The notes under the pieces: generated by a model
What the model was told of the DNA's origin: nothing
Seen by the model: only the letters and a program-made list of their open reading frames with translations
Databases searched by the model: none
Part shown: positions 52,307-63,072 of the stretch, piece after piece
Layout: the number at the start of each line of letters is the position of its first letter
How positions within the stretch are numbered: the first letter of the stretch is position 1
Program-made: the position numbers and the translations under genes
DNA from: Rhodocyclaceae bacterium
GTDB lineage: Bacteria; Pseudomonadota; Gammaproteobacteria; Burkholderiales; Rhodocyclaceae
Assembly: GCA_030824275.1 (NCBI GenBank)
Contig: JAVBXY010000003.1
Span: 1-64,000 of the forward strand
Length of the DNA stretch: 64,000 nt
Direction: 5' to 3'

Positions 52307-53053
52307 ATGCGCGTCAAACTCGTCGCCGGCAACTGGAAAATGCACGGCAGCCTCGCTGCCAACCTCGGCCTGCTGGATGCCGTTCGTGCCGGCGCCGCAG
52401 GCTGCAAGGCCGATGTCGCCTTGTGCGTGCCCTATCCTTACCTGGCTCAGGCGCGTGCCGTGCTTGGCGGCAGCAATGTCGCCTGGGGCGCGCAGGACGT
52501 TTCCGAACATGCCCAGGGCGCCTGGACCGGTGAGGTCAGCGGCGCCATGCTGGCCGACTTCGCTTGTCGCTATGCCATCGTCGGTCATTCCGAGCGTCGT
52601 TCCTTCTTTGGCGATACCGATGCAGTGGTTGCCGCCAAGTTTTCCGCCGCATTGAAGGCCGGTTTGACGCCCATTCTTTGTGTCGGCGAAACCCTGTCCG
52701 AACGCGAAGCCGGTATCACTGGCGACGTGGTGACCCGTCAGCTTGATGCCGTGCTGGCCAAGTGTGGCGCGGCAGTGTTCTCGCGTGCCGTGGTCGCTTA
52801 TGAGCCTGTGTGGGCCATTGGCACCGGCCGTACCGCATCGCCGGCCCAGGCCCAGGAGGTGCATGCCCTGATCCGCGCCCGCTTTGCGCTGGAGGATGCC
52901 GGTATCGCCGCCGGTCTGCGTATTCTCTACGGCGGCAGCGTCAAAGCGGGTAACGCGGCCGAACTCTTTGGTCAGCCGGATATCGACGGTGGCCTGATTG
53001 GTGGTGCCTCGCTGATTGCTGCCGATTTTCTCGGCATCTGCGCCGCCGCCTGA
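52307..53053 (+). CDS. tpiA: Triosephosphate isomerase
   Basis: Interconverts dihydroxyacetone phosphate and glyceraldehyde-3-phosphate. The product is 248 residues. The active-site Lys is in [11 protein letters not shown], His in [13 protein letters not shown] and Glu in [13 protein letters not shown]. The phosphate loop is [12 protein letters not shown] longer frame into pstB is rejected. It precedes secG by 23 bases. Confidence 0.98.
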   Translation: MRVKLVAGNWKMHGSLAANLGLLDAVRAGAAGCKADVALCVPYPYLAQARAVLGGSNVAWGAQDVSEHAQGAWTGEVSGAMLADFACRYAIVGHSERRSFFGDTDAVVAAKFSAALKAGLTPILCVGETLSEREAGITGDVVTRQLDAVLAKCGAAVFSRAVVAYEPVWAIGTGRTASPAQAQEVHALIRARFALEDAGIAAGLRILYGGSVKAGNAAELFGQPDIDGGLIGGASLIAADFLGICAAA

Positions 53054-53076
53054 ACGATTTTCTAGACGAGGTTTTC

Positions 53077-53427
53077 ATGGATCTAATGCACACACTGGTT
53101 CTCACCGTGCACATCATTGCCGGCCTGGCGGTAATTGGTCTGGTTCTGCTGCAACACGGAAAAGGTGCCGACATGGGCGCCGCTTTCGGCAGCGGGGCTT
53201 CCGGCAGCTTGTTTGGTGCTACCGGCTCCGCCAATTTCCTGTCGCGCGTCACAGCGGTTTGCGCGGCCATATTTTTCATGACCAGCCTTGGCCTGTCGTA
53301 CATCGCCACTGCTCGCCCCGCAGCGTCCGGCGGTAGTGTGATGGATTCCGTTCCCGCAGCTCAGGTACCCGCTCCGGCACAGGTTCCGGCCGTGCCGGAT
53401 TCGAAGTCGAAGGAGATTCCGAAATAA
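53077..53427 (+). CDS. secG: Protein-export membrane protein SecG
   Basis: Small subunit of the SecYEG translocon. The product is 116 residues with two membrane segments (about 4-22 and 53-72) around the conserved HGKGADMGAAFGSGASGSLF loop. The C-terminal Ala/Pro-rich tail is variable in the family. A GAGG SD precedes the ATG. tpiA-secG-tRNA-Leu-nuo is a common proteobacterial order. Confidence 0.95.
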   Translation: MDLMHTLVLTVHIIAGLAVIGLVLLQHGKGADMGAAFGSGASGSLFGATGSANFLSRVTAVCAAIFFMTSLGLSYIATARPAASGGSVMDSVPAAQVPAPAQVPAVPDSKSKEIPK

Positions 53428-53494
53428 GCGCGAAGTAAGTGGTGAACGAATAGATTTTTTTGCTGCGGCGCACGAACCGTTCAATCGGTTGAGA

Positions 53495-53500
53495 TATAAT
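53495..53500 (+). promoter_or_regulatory. -10 element for tRNA-Leu and possibly nuo
   Basis: TATAAT followed by the GC-rich discriminator TCGCGCCGC, as in stringently controlled stable-RNA promoters. No convincing -35 is seen. A 5-bp stem (AACCG 53475-53479 / CGGTT 53486-53490) lies just upstream. The start is predicted near 53507. Confidence 0.55.
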
Positions 53501-53527
53501 TCGCGCCGCTCGCGCTGTAGCGCAAAG

Positions 53528-53612
53528 GCCGACGTGGTGAAATTGGTAGACACGCTATCTTGAGGGGGTAGTGGCGCAAGCCGTGTGAGTTCGAGTCTCA
53601 CCGTCGGCACCA
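53528..53612 (+). tRNA. tRNA-Leu (anticodon GAG)
   Basis: Acceptor stem GCCGACG (53528-53534) pairs with CGTCGGC (53602-53608), then A and an encoded CCA (610-612). The D arm contains AATTGGTAGACAC. Anticodon stem CTATC/GGTAG encloses TTGAGGG with GAG at 53562-53564. A long variable arm TGGCGCAAGCCG and the T loop TTCGAGT complete a class II leucine tRNA of 85 bases. It reads CUC and CUU codons. Confidence 0.96.
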
Positions 53613-53712
53613 GGTTTAGTAGCAAGGTTTTGACCAAGGTAGTGGAGTGTCGGTGGTCTGGAAACGGGTTGCCGGCCGACAATAACGAGTGATAAGTGGC
53701 ACCGCCACCGAC

Positions 53713-54087
53713 ATGCTGGAAAACTACTTCCCCATCCTCGTCTTTATTCTCGTGGGCCTGGCCTTCGGGTGTGCTCCGATCCTTCTCGGTTGGCTGGTGG
53801 CGCCGCATCGGCCCGACAGTGAAAAGCTGTCTGCCTACGAGTGTGGTTTCGAGGCCTTCGAAGACGCACGCATGAAGTTCGATGTGCGCTATTACCTGAT
53901 CGCCATCCTCTTCATTCTTTTCGATCTTGAAATCGCCTTCCTGTTTCCCTGGGCAACGATCTTCAAGGAGATCGTCAATACCGAGGCCGTGAAAATGTTC
54001 GGCTTCATCGAGATGTTCGTCTTCATTGGCATTCTCGTCATCGGTTATGTCTACGCCTGGGTCAAGGGCGCTCTGGACTGGGAATAA
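53713..54087 (+). CDS. nuoA: NADH-quinone oxidoreductase subunit A
   Basis: Membrane subunit of complex I, 124 residues with three membrane helices. The conserved loop [21 protein letters not shown] is near the quinone site. I start at [14 protein letters not shown], the usual N-terminus; an in-frame GTG 24 bases upstream lacks support. First of the nuo genes, 100 bases after the tRNA. Confidence 0.95.
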   Translation: MLENYFPILVFILVGLAFGCAPILLGWLVAPHRPDSEKLSAYECGFEAFEDARMKFDVRYYLIAILFILFDLEIAFLFPWATIFKEIVNTEAVKMFGFIEMFVFIGILVIGYVYAWVKGALDWE

Positions 54088-54093
54088 GAGATC

Positions 54094-54570
54094 ATGAGCA
54101 TCGAAGGCGTTCTTCAGGAAGGTTTCGTCACCACGTCGCTGGACAAGCTAATCAACTGGACGCGCACCGGCTCCATGTGGCCGATGACCTTTGGTCTTGC
54201 TTGCTGTGCGGTGGAAATGATCCATGCTGGCTGTTCCCGTTACGACCTTGACCGCTTCGGTGTCGTGTTCCGGCCCAGTCCCCGTCAGTCCGACGTGATG
54301 ATCGTTGCTGGCACACTGACCAACAAGATGGCGCCGGCGCTGCGCAAGGTTTACGACCAGATGACCGAGCCGCGCTGGGTGATCTCCATGGGCTCCTGTG
54401 CCAATGGCGGCGGCTACTACCATTACTCCTACTCCGTGGTGCGCGGTTGTGATCGCATCGTTCCGGTGGATGTCTATGTGCCGGGCTGTCCGCCCACGGC
54501 CGAAGCGCTGCTCTACGGCATCATCCAGTTGCAGAACAAGATCAAGCGCACTTACACAATCGCCCGATGA
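54094..54570 (+). CDS. nuoB: NADH-quinone oxidoreductase subunit B
   Basis: Carries iron-sulfur cluster N2, which passes electrons to quinone. The product is 158 residues. Ligand cysteines are in [21 protein letters not shown] and [11 protein letters not shown]. It follows nuoA by 6 bases and overlaps nuoC by four. Confidence 0.98.
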   Translation: MSIEGVLQEGFVTTSLDKLINWTRTGSMWPMTFGLACCAVEMIHAGCSRYDLDRFGVVFRPSPRQSDVMIVAGTLTNKMAPALRKVYDQMTEPRWVISMGSCANGGGYYHYSYSVVRGCDRIVPVDVYVPGCPPTAEALLYGIIQLQNKIKRTYTIAR

Positions 54571-55178
54571 CTGCAAAACTCGACCGCCTGTGCCAGAAGC
54601 TCGAAGAAGTTTTTGGTGATCGTATCGGCAAGCCGGTGCTCGCCCTTGGTGAGGTGACTATTGAGGTAGCTGCTGCTGATTATCTCGATGTCTGCCGTCG
54701 CCTGCGCGACGAGCCGTCCCTGCATTTCGAGCAACTGATCGACCTCTGTGGTGTCGATTACTCCACCTACAACGGCTGGAATGGCAAGCGCTTCGCCGCC
54801 GTCAGTCATCTGATGTCGATCCAGCACAACTGGCGCCTGCGGGTACGGGTGTTTGCTGTCGATGACGGTTTCCCCGTGGTGGCATCGGTCAATGATGTCT
54901 GGAACAGCGCCAACTGGTTCGAGCGCGAGGCCTTTGATCTCTACGGTATCCATTTCGACGGGCATGCCGATCTGCGTCGCATCCTTACCGATTATGGTTT
55001 CGTCGGCCATCCCTTCCGCAAGGATTTCCCGATCTCGGGCTATGTCGAGATGCGCTACGACGCCGAGCAGAAGCGCGTGATCTACCAGCCGGTCACCATC
55101 GAGCCCCGTGAAGTGACGCCGCGCATTGTCCGCGAAGAGACTTATGGAGTGGGTTTGGGGGGCAATGGTCGTGGCTGA
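54567..55178 (+). CDS. nuoC: NADH-quinone oxidoreductase subunit C
   Basis: Peripheral-arm subunit of 203 residues. The family block [20 protein letters not shown] and [20 protein letters not shown] are near-invariant. It is separate from nuoD here, unlike the E. coli nuoCD fusion. It overlaps nuoB (ATGA) and the start of nuoD. Confidence 0.97.
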   Translation: MTAKLDRLCQKLEEVFGDRIGKPVLALGEVTIEVAAADYLDVCRRLRDEPSLHFEQLIDLCGVDYSTYNGWNGKRFAAVSHLMSIQHNWRLRVRVFAVDDGFPVVASVNDVWNSANWFEREAFDLYGIHFDGHADLRRILTDYGFVGHPFRKDFPISGYVEMRYDAEQKRVIYQPVTIEPREVTPRIVREETYGVGLGGNGRG

Positions 55179-56424
55179 AATCAAGAATTACACCCTGAAC
55201 TTCGGTCCGCAGCACCCGGCCGCCCACGGCGTGTTGCGCCTGGTGCTGGAGCTGGATGGCGAGGTCGTTGTCCGCGCCGATCCACATATCGGCCTGCTGC
55301 ATCGTGCCACCGAAAAGCTGGCCGAGACCCGTACCTGGATCCAGTCGGTGCCCTACATGGATCGTCTCGACTATGTGTCGATGATGGCCAATGAACACGC
55401 CTACTGCATGGCCATCGAGCGCATGCTGGGCCTTGAAGTGCCGATCCGTGCGCAATACATCCGCGTGATGTTCGATGAGATCACGCGCATCCTGAATCAC
55501 CTGCTCAATATCGGTACCCATGCGCTGGACGTCGGTGCCATGGCCATGGTGCTCTACACCTTCCGTGAGCGTGAAGATCTGATGGATGCCTACGAGGCAG
55601 TGTCCGGTGCGCGCATGCACGCGGCTTACTATCGTCCGGGCGGTGTCTATCGTGATCTGCCGGACCGCATGCCGCAGTACGAGGTGTCGAAGTGGAAAAA
55701 GGCCGCCGAGGTCAAGGAGTGGAACGAGAACCGTCAGGGTTCGCTGCTCGACTTCCTCGAGGACTTCACCAATCGTTTCCCGACCTATTGCGACGAATAC
55801 GAGACCCTGCTCACCGACAACCGGATCTGGAAACAGCGCCTGGTCGGCGTCGGCGTCGTTTCGCCCGAGCGCGCATTGCAGATGGGCTTCACTGGTGCCA
55901 TGCTGCGTGGCTCCGGCGTCGAATGGGATCTGCGCAAGAAGCAGCCCTACGAAGTCTATGACCGCATGGAGTTCGACGTACCGGTTGGCGTGACCGGCGA
56001 CTCCTACGACCGTTATCTGGTGCGCATGGAAGAGATGCGCCAGTCCAATCGCATCGTCAAGCAATGCATCGACTGGCTGCGCAAGAATCCCGGCCCGGTG
56101 ATCAGCGACAATCACAAGGTGGCGCCGCCGGCCCGCGAGAACATGAAGTCGAACATGGAAGAGCTGATCCATCACTTCAAGCTCTTCACCGAAGGTATGC
56201 ACGTGCCGGCCGGCGAGGCCTATGCGGCGATCGAGCATCCGAAGGGCGAGTTCGGCGTCTATCTGATTTCCGATGGTGCCAACAAGCCCTACCGCATGAA
56301 ACTGCGGGCACCCGGTTACGCGCATCTTGCTGCTCTGGACGAGATGGGCAAGGGCCACATGATTGCCGATGCCGTGACCATCATCGGCACCATGGATGTC
56401 GTGTTCGGCGAGATCGACAGGTAA
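55171..56424 (+). CDS. nuoD: NADH-quinone oxidoreductase subunit D
   Basis: Forms the quinone pocket with NuoB. I use the GTG start giving (M)[20 protein letters not shown], 417 residues, because a G-run SD lies 8 bases upstream; the ATG two codons earlier would be only 2 bases from that run. Motifs [12 protein letters not shown] and [14 protein letters not shown] are diagnostic. It overlaps the nuoC stop. Confidence 0.96.
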   Translation: MAEIKNYTLNFGPQHPAAHGVLRLVLELDGEVVVRADPHIGLLHRATEKLAETRTWIQSVPYMDRLDYVSMMANEHAYCMAIERMLGLEVPIRAQYIRVMFDEITRILNHLLNIGTHALDVGAMAMVLYTFREREDLMDAYEAVSGARMHAAYYRPGGVYRDLPDRMPQYEVSKWKKAAEVKEWNENRQGSLLDFLEDFTNRFPTYCDEYETLLTDNRIWKQRLVGVGVVSPERALQMGFTGAMLRGSGVEWDLRKKQPYEVYDRMEFDVPVGVTGDSYDRYLVRMEEMRQSNRIVKQCIDWLRKNPGPVISDNHKVAPPARENMKSNMEELIHHFKLFTEGMHVPAGEAYAAIEHPKGEFGVYLISDGANKPYRMKLRAPGYAHLAALDEMGKGHMIADAVTIIGTMDVVFGEIDR

Positions 56425-56428
56425 AAGC

Positions 56429-56902
56429 ATGCTGAGTCAGGACGCACTGAAGAAGATTGATCGCGAGGTCGCCAAATACCCGGCGGACCAAAAGCAGTCG
56501 GCCGTGATGGCGGCGCTGGCCATTGCCCAGGATGAAAAGGGCTGGCTGGCCAAGGAAACCATCGAGCAGGTTGCCCGCTACCTTGACATGGCGCCGATGG
56601 CGGCCTACGAAGTGGCCAGCTTCTACAACATGTACGAGCTGCATCCGGTCGGCAAGTACAAGCTGACGGTCTGTACCAATCTGCCTTGTGCTTTGTCCGG
56701 TGGCGTTCATGCCGCCGACTACGTCAAGGAAAAGCTCGGCATCGACTTCAACGAGACCACCGCCGATGGCAAGTTCACCCTCAAGGAAGGCGAGTGCATG
56801 GGTGCTTGCGGCGATGCGCCGGTGATGATCGTGAACAACAAGAAGATGTGCAGCTTCATGCTGCCCGAGGAAATCGACAAGCTGCTGGCGGAGTGCAAGT
56901 GA
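56429..56902 (+). CDS. nuoE: NADH-quinone oxidoreductase subunit E
   Basis: Thioredoxin-like subunit of 157 residues with the N1a [2Fe-2S] cluster. Cys ligands are in [12 protein letters not shown] and [13 protein letters not shown]. Part of the NADH-oxidising module with NuoF. The start [11 protein letters not shown] is preferred; the longer frame enters nuoD. nuoF begins one base after its stop. Confidence 0.97.
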   Translation: MLSQDALKKIDREVAKYPADQKQSAVMAALAIAQDEKGWLAKETIEQVARYLDMAPMAAYEVASFYNMYELHPVGKYKLTVCTNLPCALSGGVHAADYVKEKLGIDFNETTADGKFTLKEGECMGACGDAPVMIVNNKKMCSFMLPEEIDKLLAECK

Positions 56903-56903
56903 T

Positions 56904-58238
56904 ATGGCGCTGATTTCCTCCATCAATCCCGTACTCTCCGCCGGCTGGAACAAGGGCGACGCCGGCTGGGACATCAAGGAATACGAAGCGCGCGGCGGCT
57001 ATGCCCAGTTGCGCCGCTTACTCAATACGAAAATGACCCAGGACGACCTGATCGGCGAGATCAAGAAGTCTGTCCTGCGCGGTCGCGGCGGTGCCGGTTT
57101 CCCAACGGGCCTGAAGTGGAGCTTCATGCCCCGCGCTTTCCCTGGCGACAAGTATGTGGTCTGCAACTCCGACGAGGGCGAGCCGGGTACATTCAAGGAT
57201 CGCGATCTGCTTCGCTTCGATCCCCATGCGGTGATCGAAGGCATGATCATCGCCGGTTACGCCATGGGCGCGACGCGCGGCTACAACTACATCCATGGCG
57301 AAGTCTTCGAGATTTATCAGCGCTTCGAAGAGGCCCTGGATCAGGCTCGCGCTGCCGGCCTGCTGGGGCAGAACATCCTTGGATCAGGTTTCAGTTTCGA
57401 ACTGTTTGCCCATCACGGTTACGGCGCCTACATCTGCGGTGAGGAAACCGGCCTGCTCGAATCCATCGAGGGCAAGAAGGGCCAGCCCCGCTTCAAGCCG
57501 CCTTTCCCGGCGAGCTATGGTCTCTACGGCAAGCCGACCACCATCAACAACACGGAAACCTTCGCGGCCATTCCCTTCATTCTGGGCATGGGCGGCGAGA
57601 AGTTCCTTGAACTGGGCAAGCCGAACAATGGCGGTACCAAGCTGTTCTCGGTCTCCGGCCACGTCAATCGTCCCGGCAACTACGAAATCCCTCTCGGTAC
57701 GCCGTTCTCCACGCTGCTGGAAATGGCCGGTGGCATGCGTGGTGGGCGCAAGCTCAAGGCGGTGATTCCTGGCGGCTCGTCGGCCCCGATACTGCCGGCC
57801 GAGATCATGATGGATTGCACCATGGATTACGACTCCATCGCCAAGGCCGGCTCCATGCTCGGTTCCGGCGCCGTGATCGTGATGGACGAGACGGTCTGCA
57901 TGGTCAAGGCCCTGGAGCGTCTGTCCTATTTTTACTTCGAAGAATCCTGCGGCCAATGCACGCCCTGCCGTGAAGGCACCGGCTGGCTGTATCGCGTCGT
58001 CCATCGCATCGAGAACGGCGAGGGCCGTCCCGAGGATCTCGACCTGTTGAACCGAGTGACCGAGAACATCATGGGCCGTACCATCTGCGCCTTGGGTGAT
58101 GCCGCCGCCTTCCCGGTGCGCAGCTTCACCAAGCATTTCAAGAGCGAGTTCGAGTACCACATCGAAAACAAGAAGTGCCTCGTCGATCCCGCCGTGCAAC
58201 GCGCCGGCAGCGACTTCTTCAAAGTGGGGGCCGCGTAA
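56904..58238 (+). CDS. nuoF: NADH-quinone oxidoreductase subunit F
   Basis: Binds NADH, FMN and cluster N3. The product is 444 residues. Glycine-rich NADH/FMN motifs read [15 protein letters not shown] and [17 protein letters not shown]. The N3 ligands are in [15 protein letters not shown] and the later CALGD. Its stop overlaps the nuoG start (TAATG). Confidence 0.98.
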   Translation: MALISSINPVLSAGWNKGDAGWDIKEYEARGGYAQLRRLLNTKMTQDDLIGEIKKSVLRGRGGAGFPTGLKWSFMPRAFPGDKYVVCNSDEGEPGTFKDRDLLRFDPHAVIEGMIIAGYAMGATRGYNYIHGEVFEIYQRFEEALDQARAAGLLGQNILGSGFSFELFAHHGYGAYICGEETGLLESIEGKKGQPRFKPPFPASYGLYGKPTTINNTETFAAIPFILGMGGEKFLELGKPNNGGTKLFSVSGHVNRPGNYEIPLGTPFSTLLEMAGGMRGGRKLKAVIPGGSSAPILPAEIMMDCTMDYDSIAKAGSMLGSGAVIVMDETVCMVKALERLSYFYFEESCGQCTPCREGTGWLYRVVHRIENGEGRPEDLDLLNRVTENIMGRTICALGDAAAFPVRSFTKHFKSEFEYHIENKKCLVDPAVQRAGSDFFKVGAA

Positions 58239-60568
58239 TGATCGATATCGAGATCGACGGCAAGCCCATTCAGGTCGATGAGGGCAGCACCATCATCGAG
58301 GCAGCCCACAAGATGGGCACCTACATCCCGCACTTCTGCTATCACAAGAAGCTTTCCATTGCGGCCAACTGCCGCATGTGTCTGGTGCAGGTGGAAAAGG
58401 CGCCGAAGCCGATGCCGGCTTGCGCCACGCCAGTGACCAACGGTATGAAGGTGTTCACGCACTCCGAGATGGCCGTGAAGGCCCAGAAGGGCGTGATGGA
58501 GTTCCTGCTGATCAATCACCCGCTGGATTGCCCGATCTGCGATCAGGGCGGCGAGTGTCAGTTGCAGGATCTGGCTGTCGGCTATGGCGACTCGGCCTCG
58601 AAGTACGAGGAAGAGAAGCGTGTAGTGTCGAACAAGGACCTCGGTCCGCTGGTCGCCACCGACATGACCCGGTGCATCAACTGCACCCGTTGCGTGCGCT
58701 TCACCCAGGAGATCGCCGGCTGGATGGAACTCGGCCAGGCCTTCCGAGGTGAGCACGCCGAAGTCATGCCCTTTGTCGAGCAGTCGGTGACCTCCGAGTT
58801 GTCGGGCAACATCATCGACCTCTGCCCGGTCGGTGCGCTGACCTCCAAGCCCTTCCGTTTCTCGGCCCGCACTTGGGAACTCTCCCGCCGCAAGTCGGTG
58901 AGTCCGCACGACGGCATGGGCAGCAACCTGATCGTCCAGACCAAGAACGACCGTGTGATGCGCGTTCTGCCGCTGGAAAACGAAGACATCAACGAGTGCT
59001 GGCTGTCGGATAAGGAGCGTTTCTCCTACGAGGCGCTGAACTCCAGCGAGCGTCTGACCAAGCCCATGGTCAAGCAGGGTGGCGAATGGAAAGAGTGCGA
59101 CTGGAACGTCGCCCTCGACTACGCCTCCCATGCCCTGCGCGATGTGGCCAAGACGCACGGCGGCAATGCCATCGGCGGCCTCGTCAGCCCCCATGCCACC
59201 CTGGAAGAGATGTATCTCGCCCAGAAGCTGTTGCGTGGGCTCGGTTCCGAGAATATCGATTTCCGCCTGCGTCAGAGTGACTTCTCTGCAGATGGTAAGC
59301 GCAAGGGTGCGCCTTGGCTGGGCATGAAGATCGCCGATGTATCCAAGCTGGATCGCGTGTTTGTGGTCGGTTCCTTCCTGCGCAAGGATCATCCGCTGCT
59401 TGCCCAGCGCCTGCGCCAGTCCGCCAAGAAGGGCACGCAGATCAGCGTCCTGCATTCGGCCGACGACGACCTGCTGATCAAGATTGCTGCCCGCGCCATT
59501 GCTGCGCCTTCGCAACTGCCTGCCGTTCTGGCCCAGGTGGTGAAGGCGGTCGGCGAACTCAAGGGTGTCCCCGCTGATGGCGCCGCTGCCGGTGTGAGCG
59601 TTTCCGCCGAAGCACAGGCCATTGCCCAAAGTCTTGTCTCCGGTCGCAATGCAGGCGTCCTGCTCGGTAACTTCGCCCAGCAGCATCCGCAGGCCGCCAC
59701 CTTGCATGCGCTTGGTGCCCAGTTGGCGAAGATGCTCGGCGGTGCTTTCGGTTTCCTCGGCGAGGCGGCCAACAGCGTCGGTGGCTATGTCGCCAAGGCC
59801 GTGCCCGGCAACGGTGGTCTCAACGCTGCCGCCATGCTGGCCCAGACGCGTCAGGCCTATGTAGTGCTTGGTCTCGATCCGGAGTTCGATTGTGCCGACG
59901 GCGCCCAGGCGCTGGCGGCCCTTGCCAAGGCTGCCACTGTGATCGTCATGAGCCCCTTCAAGTCGAAGGCCGCACTGGACTACGCCGATGTGCTGTTGCC
60001 GGTATCGCCATTCGCCGAAACCTCCGGCAGTTTCGTTAGTACCGAAGGCCGTGTGCAGAGCTTCCACGCCACGGTCAAGCCGCAGGGTGAGACCCGTCCG
60101 GCTTGGAAGGTTTTGCGCGTACTCGGCAACCTACTCGACGTGGCCGGTTTCGATTACGACAGCAGCGAAGACGTGCGTCAGGAAGTGCTTGGTGGCAAGC
60201 CCGAGTTCGCCGCTGGTCTCGACAATGGAATCGATGGCGTGGCGCTGAATATCACCGCTCCGACTGTTGGTCTGGAACGCGTGACCGATGTGCCGATTCA
60301 TTTTGCCGACGCACTGGCTCGCCGCTCGCCGGCGCTTCAGGAGGCCAAGGATTCCGTCGCGCCGAGCGCACGCATGAATGCTGCGACACTGGCTCGCGCA
60401 GGCGTTGCCGCTGGCGACAAGGTAAAAGTCGGCGCTGGCGGGACGGCGATGCTGCTTGCCGAACTCGATGGCGGGCTGCCCGACGGCGCGGTTCGCGTCG
60501 CGACCGCCCACCCCGACACGCTCGCCCTTGGCGGCCTGTTCTCGACCCTGACCGTGGAGAAGGCGTGA
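58238..60568 (+). CDS. nuoG: NADH-quinone oxidoreductase subunit G
   Basis: Largest peripheral subunit, 776 residues. The N-terminal ferredoxin domain has [20 protein letters not shown] and CATPV, then the [18 protein letters not shown] and [10 protein letters not shown] clusters, followed by a molybdopterin-oxidoreductase-like domain. Near residues 729-737 the protein reads [13 protein letters not shown]. The KVGAGGTA is encoded by a perfect dispersed repeat and lies in a beta-rich C-terminal domain. Its stop overlaps nuoH by one base. Confidence 0.97.
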   Translation: MIDIEIDGKPIQVDEGSTIIEAAHKMGTYIPHFCYHKKLSIAANCRMCLVQVEKAPKPMPACATPVTNGMKVFTHSEMAVKAQKGVMEFLLINHPLDCPICDQGGECQLQDLAVGYGDSASKYEEEKRVVSNKDLGPLVATDMTRCINCTRCVRFTQEIAGWMELGQAFRGEHAEVMPFVEQSVTSELSGNIIDLCPVGALTSKPFRFSARTWELSRRKSVSPHDGMGSNLIVQTKNDRVMRVLPLENEDINECWLSDKERFSYEALNSSERLTKPMVKQGGEWKECDWNVALDYASHALRDVAKTHGGNAIGGLVSPHATLEEMYLAQKLLRGLGSENIDFRLRQSDFSADGKRKGAPWLGMKIADVSKLDRVFVVGSFLRKDHPLLAQRLRQSAKKGTQISVLHSADDDLLIKIAARAIAAPSQLPAVLAQVVKAVGELKGVPADGAAAGVSVSAEAQAIAQSLVSGRNAGVLLGNFAQQHPQAATLHALGAQLAKMLGGAFGFLGEAANSVGGYVAKAVPGNGGLNAAAMLAQTRQAYVVLGLDPEFDCADGAQALAALAKAATVIVMSPFKSKAALDYADVLLPVSPFAETSGSFVSTEGRVQSFHATVKPQGETRPAWKVLRVLGNLLDVAGFDYDSSEDVRQEVLGGKPEFAAGLDNGIDGVALNITAPTVGLERVTDVPIHFADALARRSPALQEAKDSVAPSARMNAATLARAGVAAGDKVKVGAGGTAMLLAELDGGLPDGAVRVATAHPDTLALGGLFSTLTVEKA
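60424..60448 (+). repeat. Dispersed repeat in nuoG
   Basis: AAAAGTCGGCGCTGG followed by CGGGACGGCG, perfect G-variant copy. It is in sense orientation and read as KVGAGGTA in the C-terminal domain of a core respiratory subunit. Confidence 0.85.
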
Positions 60569-61623
60569 TGGACCTCAGTTTCATCCTCGATCCCGCCCGG
60601 CAACTGCTCGGCCCGCTGTTCCCGGTAGTGTGGACGCTGGCCAAGATCGTCCTGATCCTGGCGCCGCTGCTGCTCTCCGTGGCTTACCTGACCTTCTGGG
60701 AACGCAAGATTCTCGGCTGGATGCACGTCCGCATAGGCCCCAACCGGGTTGGTCCCTGGGGCTTGCTGCAACCGATTGCCGACGGCCTCAAGCTGTTCTT
60801 CAAGGAAATCATCCTGCCGACCTCGGCAGACAAGAAGCTTTACATCCTCGGCCCGATTCTGGCCATCGCCCCGGCGCTGGCCCTCTGGGCGGTGATTCCC
60901 TTCGCCGATGGTCTGGTGCTGGCGAACATCGACGCTGGCGTGCTCTACCTGCTGGCGGTCGGCTCCATCGGCGTGTACGGTGTCATCATCTCGGGCTGGG
61001 CCTCCAACTCGAAGTACCCGTTCTTTGCCGCCATGCGTGCCTCCGCACAGATGATTTCCTACGAAGTCTGCATGGGCCTGGCGCTGATCACCGTGCTGAT
61101 GGTGTCCAACAGTCTCAATCTTTCGGACATCGTCAACGCCCAGTCCAAGGGCATGTTCGCTACCTGGGGCCTGGATTTCCTGTCCTGGAACTGGCTGCCG
61201 CTGCTGCCGATGTTCGGCGTCTACCTGATCTCCGGCATCGCCGAAACCAATCGGGCACCTTTCGACGTGGTTGAGGGCGAGTCCGAGATCGTCGCCGGCC
61301 ACATGGTCGAATATTCGGGCATGTCCTTCGCGATGTTCTTCCTCGCCGAATACGCGAACATGATCCTGATCGGCGCCATGGTCTCGATCTTCTTCCTCGG
61401 CGGCTGGTTGTCTCCTGTCAGCTTCCTGCCGGACGGGATCTGGTGGATGGGTGCGAAGATTTCCTTCGTGCTCTTCATCTTCCTCTGGGCGCGCGCAACC
61501 TTCCCCCGTTATCGCTATGACCAGATCATGCGTCTGGGCTGGAAGGTCTTCGTGCCGCTGACGTTGGTTTGGATTCTCGTGGTCGGCGTCTGGATGATGT
61601 CGCCGCTCACCATCTGGAAATAG
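60568..61623 (+). CDS. nuoH: NADH-quinone oxidoreductase subunit H
   Basis: Membrane subunit at the junction with the peripheral arm, lining the quinone channel. The product is 351 residues with about eight helices. [37 protein letters not shown] and [16 protein letters not shown] are hallmark loops. It starts on the nuoG stop (TGATG). Confidence 0.98.
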   Translation: MDLSFILDPARQLLGPLFPVVWTLAKIVLILAPLLLSVAYLTFWERKILGWMHVRIGPNRVGPWGLLQPIADGLKLFFKEIILPTSADKKLYILGPILAIAPALALWAVIPFADGLVLANIDAGVLYLLAVGSIGVYGVIISGWASNSKYPFFAAMRASAQMISYEVCMGLALITVLMVSNSLNLSDIVNAQSKGMFATWGLDFLSWNWLPLLPMFGVYLISGIAETNRAPFDVVEGESEIVAGHMVEYSGMSFAMFFLAEYANMILIGAMVSIFFLGGWLSPVSFLPDGIWWMGAKISFVLFIFLWARATFPRYRYDQIMRLGWKVFVPLTLVWILVVGVWMMSPLTIWK

Positions 61624-61632
61624 GGCAAAGCA

Positions 61633-62118
61633 ATGGGTGCCAAGGATTACATCGGTAGCCTGTTCCTCAAGGAACTGTTCAAGGGCATGGCGCTTACCGG
61701 GCGCTACATGTTCGCCCGCAAGATCACCGTGCAGTTCCCGGAGGAGAAGACGCCGCAAAGCTCCCGCTTCCGTGGCCTGCATGCCCTGCGTCGCTACCCG
61801 AACGGCGAAGAGCGTTGCATCGCCTGCAAGCTGTGCGAGGCTGTCTGCCCGGCGATGGCCATCACCATCGAATCCGCCCAGCGCGACGATGGCAGCCGTC
61901 GTACGACTCGCTACGACATCGACCTGACCAAGTGCATCTTCTGCGGCTTCTGCGAGGAGGCCTGTCCGGTGGACGCCATCGTCGAAACCCGTGTCTTCGA
62001 ATACCACGGCGAAACCCGTGGCGATCTCTACTACACCAAGCAGATGCTGCTGGCGAACGGTGACCGCTACGAGCCCCAGATCGCCGCCGACCGCGCCCTC
62101 GACGCCAAATTCCGCTGA
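61633..62118 (+). CDS. nuoI: NADH-quinone oxidoreductase subunit I
   Basis: Holds clusters N6a and N6b. The product is 161 residues with two 4Fe-4S motifs, [12 protein letters not shown] and [12 protein letters not shown]. An N-terminal amphipathic helix anchors it to the membrane arm. It follows nuoH after 9 bases. Confidence 0.98.
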   Translation: MGAKDYIGSLFLKELFKGMALTGRYMFARKITVQFPEEKTPQSSRFRGLHALRRYPNGEERCIACKLCEAVCPAMAITIESAQRDDGSRRTTRYDIDLTKCIFCGFCEEACPVDAIVETRVFEYHGETRGDLYYTKQMLLANGDRYEPQIAADRALDAKFR

Positions 62119-62120
62119 TC

Positions 62121-62759
62121 ATGGAACTCAAGACCGTACTCTTCTATCTCTTCGCCGCGGTGATGACCTTCGCCGCCCTGCGCGTGATCACGGCGAGGAA
62201 CCCGGTGCACGCGGTGCTCTTCCTCGTGCTGGCTTTCTTCAATGCCGCCGGCCTGTGGATGCTGCTTCAGGCCGAGTTCCTGTCGATCATGCTGATCATG
62301 GTTTATGTCGGTGCCGTGATGGTGCTTTTCCTCTTCGTCGTCATGATGCTCGACATCAACATCGAGCGTGTGCGCCAGGGCTTCTGGAACAACCTGCCGC
62401 TCGGCGCGCTGGTCGGTCTGCTGATGGTCGGCGAGATGGCGGTGGTGCTGACCGGTCGCTACTTCGGCCTCGAGAATCTGCCGGCGCATGCGGCTCCGGC
62501 GAACTACAGCAACACCAAGGAACTGGCTCGGGTGATGTTCACCGACTATGTGTTCCCCTTCGAGCTGGCATCCGTGATCCTGCTGGTGGCCATCATTGCC
62601 GCCGTGATGCTGACCCTGCGCCAGCGCAAGGACACCAAGTCCATGAATCCTTCCGATCAGGTGCTCATCAAGAGCCGTGACCGCGTGCGTATCGTCAAGA
62701 TGGCCCCGGAGATTGAACTGCCTGCTGCGGCTCCTGCCTCAACGAAGGAAGGGGAATAA
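62121..62759 (+). CDS. nuoJ: NADH-quinone oxidoreductase subunit J
   Basis: Membrane subunit of 212 residues with five helices. The motif [20 protein letters not shown] contains the pi-bulge helix important for coupling. The C-terminal tail is hydrophilic. It follows nuoI after 2 bases. Confidence 0.96.
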   Translation: MELKTVLFYLFAAVMTFAALRVITARNPVHAVLFLVLAFFNAAGLWMLLQAEFLSIMLIMVYVGAVMVLFLFVVMMLDINIERVRQGFWNNLPLGALVGLLMVGEMAVVLTGRYFGLENLPAHAAPANYSNTKELARVMFTDYVFPFELASVILLVAIIAAVMLTLRQRKDTKSMNPSDQVLIKSRDRVRIVKMAPEIELPAAAPASTKEGE

Positions 62760-62761
62760 AC

Positions 62762-63067
62762 ATGATCTCGCTTTCTCACTACCTCGTTCTCGGCGCCATC
62801 CTGTTCGCCATCGCGATTGTCGGCATCTTCCTCAACCGGAAGAACCTGATCGTCCTCCTGATGTCCATCGAACTCATGCTGCTGGCAGTGAACACCAATT
62901 TCATCGCCTTTTCGCACTACCTCAATGACCTTGGCGGACAGCTTTTCGTCTTCTTCATTCTGGTCGTCGCAGCAGCGGAGGCGGGCATCGGTCTCGCCAT
63001 TCTGGTGGTGCTGTTCCGCAACCTGTCCTCGATCCATGTCGATGACCTCGACACCCTGAAGGGCTGA
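62762..63067 (+). CDS. nuoK: NADH-quinone oxidoreductase subunit K
   Basis: Small antiporter-like membrane subunit, 101 residues and three helices. The two conserved glutamates are in [13 protein letters not shown] and [14 protein letters not shown]. It follows nuoJ after 2 bases. Confidence 0.97.
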   Translation: MISLSHYLVLGAILFAIAIVGIFLNRKNLIVLLMSIELMLLAVNTNFIAFSHYLNDLGGQLFVFFILVVAAAEAGIGLAILVVLFRNLSSIHVDDLDTLKG

Positions 63068-63072
63068 TAGAC

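Noticed and set aside
57932..60067. 711-residue open frame antisense to nuoF and nuoG
   Set aside because: Codon-shadow artefact of high GC; no domain, no SD.
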